A DNA stretch of 64,000 nucleotides from Euonymus europaeus. Lineage: Eukaryota; Streptophyta; Magnoliopsida; Celastrales; Celastraceae. Numbering within the stretch: position 1 is the first letter of the stretch; each line of letters starts with the position of its first letter. Of this stretch, positions 55,161 through 64,000 are shown one piece after another. The stretch lies in contig OY756968.1 in the NCBI GenBank assembly GCA_963580455.1, positions 8,097,544 to 8,161,543 on the forward strand, written 5' to 3'. The position numbers were made by a program, and so were the translations under genes. The notes under the pieces were generated by a model, which was not told where the DNA came from, searched no databases, and saw only the letters and a program-made list of their open reading frames with translations.

Positions 55161-58100
55161 TACCTTGATGTACATTAGAGATGAATGGGGTGTGCGAGTA
55201 TGGACTTATAGACCCTTAGGTTGATTGAATGTCATTTGGAAGGATGGTGTTGTACTCTTGCCTTGACTCGAACCAAATAAGCTCCATGTGAGGCAACACA
55301 CGGAGATCCCAAGGGGTCGATTCCGATCAAACCTTAATCTTGTGTAGGTGGGACGTTGGTGTCACCTATGGTATTTTCTCATGAGTAATTATGATGGTGG
55401 TAGTGATCGCAGATGGGATTGGGATGGGTGCCGAGGCATTGCTCGTGGGGACTCATGTGGAAGTGATATGGTATTGGATGTATTGTTGTGTTCATTTATT
55501 TTGTTCATGTTAGAATCATATTGTTGCATTGAACTTTCTTAAATATTCGACTTAGCTTTGACATCATCTTATTCCCCTATTGAGCCATTTGCTAACCCTT
55601 TTATTTCTTTTTCCTTCCCATAGGTCTGATTCTTGAACCGTCGATGCGGATCCGTAGGAGTGTTGTTGACATGGCTACCACTAGAGTAGAGAGTGTATGG
55701 GTCAGGATGGTTTAACTCATACTTTTCTTATGGATCATAAGTACTTGTATGCACAATTTGTGACACGCTATTTCAAACACCTCTTTGGTGTAACATTTGG
55801 AACGATCATAAAGGTGTGCCATGTGATTAGGTGTAACGCCTCGACCTACAAAAGCCTAATTCACGAGCTTATAGACGAAAACATTACTTCTAATATCCCA
55901 CTTGTCTACACTTGGAGCCCAGTTATTACCTATAAGATAACTTTTAACAATTTATACCTAGTTATAAATTAGATTAAATGAGCAATCGAAGTGATTAATT
56001 AAACAATCTCAATTAATAATCTATTATGAATAATACTGAATAACATATAGTTTTACCACTTCCACAATCCTACAGTCATAATTGAAGTAAAACCTACGAT
56101 AGCTGTCCCTTGATCTAATCTTGTGGATAATTGTTTATCTAAAGAACTCCAAAGCTTCTAACTACCACGCATAACATAATTTACACAACCATTTATTCAA
56201 GTCATCGAATTACTAGTTCTGTTACATGAGCATCCTTCCTGTGGATTCACGACATTCCCATCAACAACCCAATCAGCATATTCAGTAGAAACGTAATTCC
56301 CTGTATTACAGAACATAGTGGGCCAAGGCCCAACAAGTAATATTTATGCATGAATGTACGTGCATATCAACATTAGAAAACAGTCAGCTGTTTAAATCCT
56401 TTTTCCAGTACTTGAGCCCTTAACCTAGGTAAACTGCTACAGAGCAACCGGTTGGGATTTCCATATAATGCCCTATCATAGAGCACATCCAGTTAACATA
56501 TGTATCTTTTATTCATTTTCCTTTCTCTTAACAGTACTCCATAAACCTTTCTTTGTCCAATACACCCTCCCTGTAGCAGTAATACCCGATTCGTAAAAAT
56601 ACTTTTCATTAAACTGAACTTTTCCTTTCATGTAAGGCAATGCATCGTGCTTATGAACAATACTTAATACATCAGTAAACGATATGTAACAAATCACATT
56701 TAAGAACATCAAATTCATCATCATATCAGTCTCATCACCATATTCAGTTCAAGCACATAACAGTACACATTACATTCTACACAGAAATACATTAACAGTT
56801 CAGTCATCCAATCACAGTAAACAAACAACACCTTCAATACGGTTATAACATAAATGAAGCATTCATATCACAATCCATATATAACTCATCATAGGATTTC
56901 AATCAAATATGTATCGTTAGTCAAACAAATTACATAGACAATAGTAGATACGATCCATAAATCTCATTGTTTCGTAATACAATTGAGTATTACTTACCCG
57001 TTGCGCATTTCTAGATTTCGGTATTTCAATTGAGTGAAACTACTCCTGAAATCCATAATAATGCTCCAATCCATTAATTTATATTTATTTATAAAATAAT
57101 CATTTTAAATTAATGGTTAACTAGGTTGTCTAGGTCAACTCGGGCCATTATTAGTTCTTCGCCAATACCAATGGGCCTGTCGGGTCAACCTGACCCGATT
57201 AGCCACCATCTTCCCCAGAACGCGGGTCTAACAAACCCGCTAGATACCTTAATTGGGTCACCGCCTATGGAGGCGCGGTGACTTTCATGGTCAGCGCCAA
57301 ATGAAAGCTTGAGATGCAGTGAGTACACCGACACCAACCATTACTTGAAAGGTGGCTGGAGTTCAGAGACTTCCGGCGTTGAAGCTTGCAGCCCGTGGGT
57401 CTCTTCTTCCTCAGTTTTCGGTCGAAATGTGAACGATTCCTTTCGAAAATGGCATGGTTGAGTTATTGTTGAAGTTCTCATCCTTTCGGTGGTCTCAAAT
57501 TCGCGAATCATCGACGGCAACCCCAAGGTTTGTTTCTGTCTCCACCACTGGCTTTCCCGTGTTTTAGGTTTTGGTATTCCTCGGTTTGCGTGAACAATAA
57601 TTCATACACATATTTTTTTAAAGTCTTATTTAGTCTTTTACCTTTTTACCCTCTAGCCTTGTATTATTATAATGTATCTAATTGCATGCTACCAAACTCT
57701 ATTTATAATGTTGTCATTACCTATGATTTATTTTCTATTGTAACTCTTACTCCCAAAATTCATAGTAATTCTATTTTGAGTCTAATTCCAATAATCTTTG
57801 TTCCTGTAAATTTTATTTGTCCATTTAGAATTCATGAAAAATATTCCAATTTTATTTAATTCATCTGTACCATTTCACCAATTCACCTTCATCAGAACTT
57901 AATCATCACATAATTTATTTTGCACTTATTGGAAATCATAAATGACACCATTGACCTCACCTTACCCTACCATCTAAACATACCTAAAGACTCGTGGTAT
58001 TACATTAGGAATCCCGGGCTGATTTGATGGATGACATGTATGCATGAATACTGCTATGTTTGTATTACATGCTCATATGTTTATGATGTAATTATTGATA

Positions 58101-58330
58101 ATAGATAGCTCGAGGCCCTGTTAGGTTGTGGATATTGGATATTTTAGATGGCCTGAGGCCTTGCCTGGGTTGCAGTTGCATGTGAATTGTTGGCTGGAGT
58201 CCTTATGTGGATTATATGGTTGATTGTTGTATTTATTCTAGGTTGATATCCTTCGATTTATTCTAGGTTGATAGGCCGAAGGAAAACACTCGATGGCGTT
58301 AGCACAGAAGTCACTGGAATGAGCCTCTGT
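55161..58330 (+). mobile_element. Gypsy-type LTR fragment split by a solo LTR
   Basis: Flanking the solo LTR, 55161-55831 and 58005-58330 join smoothly once the insertion and one TTAGG are removed. The second part has GAGGCCCTGTTAGG and GGCCTGAGGCCTTGCCTGGG, phrases repeated in inverse orientation at 63800-63900. I infer that both belong to one LTR family. There is no coding content. Outer limits are not determined. Confidence 0.45.
55832..58004 (+). mobile_element. Solo LTR, 2173 bp, TSD TTAGG
   Basis: It begins TGTAACGCCTCGA and ends TCGTGGTATTACA, which are imperfect inverted copies of each other with TG...CA edges, as in Tekay/Del-type chromovirus LTRs that begin TGTAACACCCCGA. The 5-bp direct repeat TTAGG is at 55827-55831 and 58005-58009. 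No PBS, coding region or second LTR lies between, so this is a solo LTR left by LTR-LTR recombination. Open frames inside are not supported as genes. Confidence 0.85.
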
Positions 58331-58727
58331 TACCTTACTTGTGCATGTGCATTGGTTGAAAAAAAAAAAGTATATATATTTATATTTATATATTTGGGAT
58401 TGCTTACGCAAAATATATTTTGATCGGGTAAGATAGTATGATATATTATGCTACTAATTGCATGTCTAGGGAAATTCTGTCTAAGGAGTTTGGTATTTAA
58501 GTGGACCACTGTGTCCCTCCAATCTTTCCTGGGAATTTTCCTGGTGTAATTAGTGATATAATTGTTTATATCTTCTTCACCGATGATTAAAAAAAATAAA
58601 AAATAATAATAATAAAAAAACCTAATTGTTTTTGTTTTCTCTTCGCACACTCTGTTTCTTCCTGCTTTTCAACTCTCTCTTTCTTAATTTGTCTTTTCTG
58701 ATCATCTTTCTCTTCCTCCTTCACAGT
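58331..58727. other. Non-coding leader of the gag-like ORF
   Basis: AT-rich DNA with a poly-A run near 58360 and a pyrimidine-rich stretch at 58640-58725 just before the ORF. No 5' LTR was recognised. Confidence 0.4.
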
Positions 58728-59711
58728 ATGTCGCGCAGCCCTCGTGATACCGTTGCGACGGTAGACTTGTTCGCCAGAGCTACGATCCTGCCAGAACGGC
58801 GAATCGATTCCAAAATCCTGAACGATTCTGCCAACCGATAGGCCATGAGCTACCTCCGTGACCATTCTCTGCTGTTCCTGGTTGATCCTGATCCAAAAGA
58901 CGAATTGCCGGTGTATCCTCACATCGTTCGCTCCTTTTACCATACTCTTCTCAAGTTACCCCACTCTTCTGGCACTCAACCAGTATATCAGGTTGACATC
59001 CCTGGTCTTCGGCTTCAATTCACTTCAGCGGATATTTGCAAGTGTTTAGGTTATCCACCTACCGCTGACGTCGCTGTAGGTTTTCAAGCGCCGATCTCTA
59101 TTTCCCATCAAGAGATGATTGATGATCTGTGTCAAGGGCGACACGATCCGAATAACGCTGCTTCTACACGCCGCTCTTATTTGCCGTCCACGATGTGGAT
59201 GCTTGATGATGCCATCCGAAGTAACCTTTGCCCCATTGGACACAGTCAACAACGCCAGGGTAACATACTTTCCGTCCTGTATTACATGTATCGCGGAGCC
59301 TGGTTTGATATTGGCCGGATTTACCTTGAGAGCATTCTTAAGCCGAAGACCCTTGTGGAGAGACAAAAAACCAAGGTCGGGAGATTATTTTTCCCGAGGC
59401 TCATCACGCGGTTGCTTTTCAGTATGGGCATTCTCCCACCTCCCAGTCAGACAACTTCCAATTATCCAGTGACTGTTTTGGAGAACTCTACCTGGCGTCA
59501 GAGTACTAGCCACATGCTTTCCAGTGCTCGCAGACAACGTACACCGCGACATCCAGTTGCTTTATCACTGGAAGTGTCTGACTCTTCTGCTGCTGCACTA
59601 CCTTCGACTGACCACATTCACGACATCTTAGCCCGTCTGCATAGGTTGGAGGTTGGCCAACAGCGGCTGGAACACATGCTGAATGTCCTCATGGACATGG
59701 TGCGACGCTAA
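58728..59711 (+). pseudogene. Gag-like 'putative plant transposon protein', one stop
   Basis: An ATG at 58728 opens a frame (MSRSPRDTVATVDLF, then RATILPERRIDSKIL) stopped by an in-frame TAG at 58839. It reopens at once with MSYLRDHSLLFL and runs 288 residues from 58845. The fold-defining phrases VRSFYHTLLKLP, LQFTSADICKCLGYP, ILSVLYYMYRGAWFDIGRIYL and GRLFFPRLITRLLFSMGI match the gag-like domain found in non-autonomous Athila-related plant retroelements. The C-terminus has a helical LHRLEVGQQRLEHMLNVL. No protease, RT or integrase follows. The amber stop may be recent, or the short form may begin at 58845. Confidence 0.7.
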
Positions 59712-60821
59712 CCATCTTCTCCTTCCACCATTGTTCGAGCATTCTTCCACCTCAGGTTGTATTTTTCTATCTTCTGTTTCTTTTCATTGCATTGCTTTTC
59801 CATACTTCGTCATTTTCACATTGCGGACAATGTTTAGTTTAGGTTGGGGGTGGTGGCATATTTATGCAGTTTCATATGCAGTTTCATGATTTGGTACTGG
59901 TACAATTAGTTTGAGTCATTTTTTTTATCTGGATTAGTCGAAAGCAACTTTTAACACATTTGTTTTCCACCAATACTAAGCCTTGTGGTAAGATGGATGA
60001 TAATGCATATGACTGAGAATATTTTCTGGTTAAAGCACAAATGAGTGGAGAGAACTGAGTAAACAACTTATGAACTTGCATTGATCTCTTGAAATGGATA
60101 ATTGCTGTCAATGAACACCATTACATGGTTTGTGGAATGATTGGATGGATGCTGAGGATGATATTGATCAATATTTGAGAACAATGTTGTAATTTTGCTG
60201 GGCCTTTGTTTGAGATGTCTATATTATGAATTCAAGACATAAAAAAAAAAGAAAAAAAAGAAACAATGATGGAAAAGAAAAAAAAAGAAAGAAGACAGAG
60301 AAAAAAAAAGAGGAAAAATTGTTATGTGTATTCGTCATTTGTCAGTAGATAAGTTTTTCTGTGATAAGGCTCTATTAGTTTGTCAATTGAAAAATGTTGA
60401 TCAATAGAATTCCAAAGCAGGTTTGTGGTAAGACTGGTGGAAGTTCTTGACAGCTAATATACCTATCATTTGATCAATGTTTGTTTATTTGTTTGTCCTT
60501 AAATTGACTTTTCTTCTGAGTGCATATCTATTTTCCAACTCCATGAGAGAAATTCATAGCCCATAAATCCTTCTATACCCTGTGAGAATATGGAGTTGAG
60601 GCTTTTACTTGGATAATTTGTTTGAGGTTATATGCATTATGGATTGTGGTATGAAGGTTTTGGCTTAGCACACACACACAAGTGTTGGAAGTTGTGATTA
60701 TACTAATCTGGATAGGAATTGTGATCTCTTACCTTTTGTTCTAGTATTATTACTTTCAATCATTTCTCATAACATTTTTACGCTTGCATTACTAGGGACT
60801 AGTAATAAGCTAGTTGGGGGT
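59712..60821 (+). other. 3' non-coding part of the retroelement with purine tracts
   Basis: After the ORF comes TTGCGGACAATGTTTAG with AGGTTGGGGGTGG (about 59820-59855), a phrase typical of Athila-like elements. An A/G-only stretch lies at 60240-60326. The polypurine tract TTGGGGGT lies at 60814-60821, directly before the LTR. No coding sequence was recognised. Confidence 0.6.
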
Positions 60822-62348
60822 TGTGATAAGTGCTAGAATATACATTCTTAAAGTGATAAATACTACCAAAGCAATGCCAAGAAATTGTGCTTAAAAGCTG
60901 AATTTTCAATATTATTGTATTTAAGACCTTCTTGGATGTTTTGCAGGTTAAGAGCTAGTAAGAGCTATCGGAATGAGATTTGATCTTCAGAAAATGTTAA
61001 GAGGACACTTCAAGCTTTTCAGGAAGTGCTGGTTCACAAAAATCAGAGTTCATTTGGGCCTCTAAAGGTTGCCTCGAAGTCAAGTCTAGAAGTTACATCC
61101 GAAGCAGAATTTCTGTTTGCAGACCAGACCTTTAGAAGCCCATAACTTGAGTGTCTCATGTCCAAATTGAGTGATTCAAAAGCCCATAATTATCTAAACA
61201 TTTGTATCTACAATATTGATGAAGGGTTTGAGTTCATAATAGGCTTCGTTTAGGCCCAGAATGCAGTTACAAGATTAGTGTGTAAATTGGAAGTTGATGT
61301 CATGGATGATACCATTTCCATTCAAAGAGTGGGCAATCCACCACAAGAATTTGCTGGAAAATCCACCACCAAAAGATGGCACTAACTCCTCCACTATGTG
61401 CTCATTTTCTCTATAAATAGAGAGGAGAAGGAGTAGGAGGGGGAGCTTGGAGACAAGAAGGAAAGAAGGAGAAGGATTGGAAGCAAAAAGAGGAGAAGGA
61501 AAAGAAGAAAACAAGGCTTGTATTTGTAATTATGTTTTTATGTTTCATGTTTTATTTGGTTATGTATAACTAAACTCTTGTTAGTTAGGGCTTGTCTTGA
61601 AGCCCAAGCATGCTTTCAATTTTATAAGTTGTGTGGATTTCAATTTCTACAAGCATGATGATTTTGATTTTTCCATGTTATGTGAGTTCTAGTATCTTGT
61701 TTCTTTGAGTAGCTAACTTTGAAGCATGTATTAGAATTAATTGTTGTAGAACATGGTCAATTGCCTTGTTGAATATGTTCTTTCTTGCAACATATAATTC
61801 AGTTGAAAATGAATTATGAAAAATCAATTCTTGAATACCTAAGAACAAATACCATTTATTAGGATTCTTGTGACATTCATATTCTCTTTACTCTTATTGA
61901 ATTCTTGATTGTTGATTGATGCAGACGCCATGCTAGATTTCGATTAAGAATACACGTAATGAGGTAGACGCCATACACTTTACATGCAATTAAGAGAGAA
62001 TCATACAACTTGAGTTTGACCATGACCTTGTTGTGAATGTTGTCATCATATGCTTGTTTAAATTGTTAATCTATTATTTCTTATAAATTGTTTGAATGTC
62101 TTGTGGTGGATAGTGAGTCTTAGCTATTATTTTCATTAATATTAATTCTCATTCTTGTTCTTAACGTCAATTTCTTTGTCTTAATTTTTATCTATTGCAA
62201 GACTTAACCCCCCTTGTATCAATTATATTCAGGTGTAAGATTGTATATCTATTAGCATCACTCCTTGTGGGATCGACTCTTACTTATTCACTATATATAT
62301 TAATTGTACATTTGTAGGTTATTTTAAATTGTTACTAACGACATAACA
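60822..62348 (+). mobile_element. Athila-like 3' LTR, about 1.53 kb
   Basis: It starts TGTGATAAGTGC right after the polypurine tract. Near its end it has CTTGTGGGATCGACTCTTAC, a hallmark phrase of Athila LTRs, and it ends close to GACATAACA. It carries no coding sequence. The tandem array begins immediately after it, so the exact edge is uncertain by a few bases. A 5' partner LTR is not visible within the window. Confidence 0.7.
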
Positions 62349-63790
62349 TGTCTCATAACATTTCTCAAACTGTATAGTTTAAGGACTATTGTTAATATGT
62401 CTGTCAAGATTCTCAACTTGTTCTGTAACTTTTCTCAACCTGTTCTATAACATTTCTCAACCTGTCCCATAATATATCTCAACCTGTGTAGTTCAAGGGC
62501 TATTGTTAACAAGTCTGTCAAGATTCTCAACCTGCTCTATAACATTTCTCAACCTGTCCCATAATATTTCTCAACCTGTGTGGTTCAGAGGCTATTATTA
62601 ACAGGTCTGTCAAGATTCTCAACCTGCTCTATAACTGTTCTCAACCTGATCTATAGCGTTGCTCAACCGGTGTTATCACATTTCTCAACCTGTCTAGTTT
62701 AAGGACTATTGTTAACATGTCTGTCAAGATTCTCAACCTGATCTATAACTATTCTCAACCTGTTCTATAGCATTGCTTAACCTGTGTAGTTCAAGGACTA
62801 TTGTTAACATGTCTGTCAAGATTTTCAACCTGCTCTATAACTGTTCTCAATCTGTTCTATAGCATTTATCAACCCGTTTCAACACATTTCTAAATATGTG
62901 TAGGTCAAGTACTATTGTTAATATGTCTGTCACGATTCTCAACCTGCACTATAACTGTTCTCAACCTGTTCTATAGCATTTCTCAAACTGTTTCAACATA
63001 TTTCTCATCTTGTGTAGTTCAAGGACTATTGTTAAGATGTCTATCAAGATTCTCAACCTGCACTATAACTGTTCTCAATCTGCTCTATAACATTTCTCAA
63101 CCTGTGTCATTACATTTCTCAACCTTTGTAGTTCAAGGACTATTGTTAACAGGTCTGCCAAGATTCTCAAACTGCTCTATAACTGTTCTCAATCTGCTCT
63201 ATAATATTTCTCAACCTGTCCCGTAATATTTCTCAACATGTGTAGTTCAAGGGCTATTATTAACAGGTTTGCCAAGATTCTCAACCTGCTCTATAACTGT
63301 TCTCAACCTGTTCTATAGCATTTCTCAATCTGTTTCAACACATTTCTCATCTTGTGTAGTTCAAGGACTATTGTTAACAGGTCTGTCAAGATTCTTAACC
63401 TGTTATATAGCATTTCTCACCCTGTGTAGTTCAAGGACTATTGTTAACAGGTCTACCAAGATTCTCAACCTACTCTATGACTGTTCTCAACCTGTTATAT
63501 AACTTTTCTCAACCTGTCCCATAATACTTCTCAGCTTGTGTAGTTCAAGGGTATTATTAACAGGTCTGTCAAGATTCTCAACCTGCTCTATAACTGTTCT
63601 CAATCTGTTCTATAACATTTGTCAACCTGTTTCAACACATTTTTCAACCTGTGTAGTTCAAGGATTATTGTTAACATGTCTGTCAAGATTCTCAATCTGT
63701 ACTATAACTGTTCTCAATCTATTCTATCGCATTTCTCAACCTATGTCATCGCATTTCTCAACCTATGTCATCACATTTCTCAATGCAGCA
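62349..63790. repeat. Satellite-like array: 22-bp submonomers, 114-bp units
   Basis: The submonomer is TTCTCAACCTGYTCTATARC with small changes, about 22 bp. A marker phrase, GTTCAAGGACTATTGTTAAC, recurs near 62377, 62491, 62583, 62697, 62789, 62904, 63017, 63131, 63245, 63359, 63429, 63543 and 63655. Spacing is 112-115 bp in most cases, with 92 twice and 70 once, which is 114 minus one or two submonomers. Since 114 is 38 codons, frames stay open through it; no protein is implied. Confidence 0.92.
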
Positions 63791-63799
63791 TAAAATACA

Positions 63800-64000
63800 A
63801 TCACATCACACCTAGCAGGGCCTCCGGCCTCTATCAGCATGCAACTCATCCTAACAGAGCCTCAGGCCATCTAGCAGCATGCACAAACTGGTTTCAATAA
63901 TCAAACATCAATCGCATTCATATATCATAAAAATCAGAACCCAAAGTTCCAATTCATAAGATCCAGTTACATGGATTCCCTTCTAACCGTCCATAATCCA
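63800..64000 (-). mobile_element. LTR fragment, inverse orientation, runs off the window
   Basis: GCCTCCGGCC and GAGCCTCAGGCC, with AGCAGCATGCA between repeats, are complements of GAGGCCCTGTTAGG/GGCCTGAGGCC-type phrases at 58100-58160. It belongs to the same LTR family in the opposite direction and is cut by the window edge. Confidence 0.45.

Noticed and set aside
57341..57859. Open frames inside the solo LTR
   Set aside because: LTRs are non-coding and the frames match nothing.
62915..63793. Open frames with a 38-residue repeat
   Set aside because: 114 bp is 38 codons, so the satellite-like array stays open by arithmetic only.
1..64000. tRNA, rRNA or microRNA genes
   Set aside because: I saw no cloverleaf with A/B boxes and no rRNA core sequences; hairpins present lie in repeats. 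A dedicated search was not possible.

Overview
This window is nuclear DNA from a flowering plant, most likely a eudicot. The evidence is an oxidosqualene cyclase (triterpene synthase) gene with the plant exon layout, AT-rich introns, and a dense set of plant-type transposable elements: Ty3/gypsy, Ty1/copia, hAT, CACTA, PIF/Harbinger, and Mutator/FAR1-like. The species cannot be named from the sequence. I saw no rRNA, tRNA, CRISPR, plasmid or viral replicon.

Layout. 1-1560: 3' part of a gypsy LTR with a ten-copy ~96-bp tandem array, followed by a primer-binding site. 1652-5132 (minus): thirteen in-frame exons of an oxidosqualene cyclase whose 3' end is lost beside that LTR. 6.4-8.3 kb: non-autonomous element with five 274-bp repeats. 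9.68-15.05 kb: decayed hAT element. 15.15-18.43 kb: gypsy element with 5' LTR, gag and part of pol, cut off at a G-rich sequence. 19.9-20.4 kb: relative of the 6.4-kb element in inverse orientation. 20.4-24.0 kb: second gypsy LTR, split by a 2471-bp TIR element with a perfect 9-bp target duplication. 24.4-43.8 kb: a FAR1/Mutator-type transposase gene plus a ULP1-protease-like gene, torn apart by ~15 kb of nested insertions (copia, then a gypsy LTR element, then a 9-kb CACTA element with perfect termini). 45.4-50.5 kb: a PIF/Harbinger element with both genes nearly intact. 51.3-54.2 kb: copia fragments, one inverted. 55.2-58.3 kb: an LTR interrupted by a 2.17-kb solo LTR with target duplication TTAGG. 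58.7-62.3 kb: non-autonomous LTR element with a gag-like ORF and a 3' LTR. 62.35-63.79 kb: satellite-like array with 22-bp submonomers and a 114-bp higher-order unit. 63.8-64.0 kb: inverted LTR piece.

How it fits together. The only host gene recognised is the truncated cyclase; almost everything else is mobile DNA or its decay. Insertion order can be read in several places. The FAR1 gene was hit first and CACTA came last, inside the gypsy element. The 2.47-kb TIR element entered an LTR that was already there, and the solo LTR entered another LTR. Many stops are C-to-T type changes (CGA to TGA, TGG to TAG/TGA), as expected for silenced, methylated repeats. I found no convincing new biological system. 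The most unusual items are the cyclase remnant with an atypical MWCHAR motif, the structured non-autonomous elements, the length-quantised 22/114-bp array, and the Harbinger ORF1 whose 114-nt intron is fully translatable.
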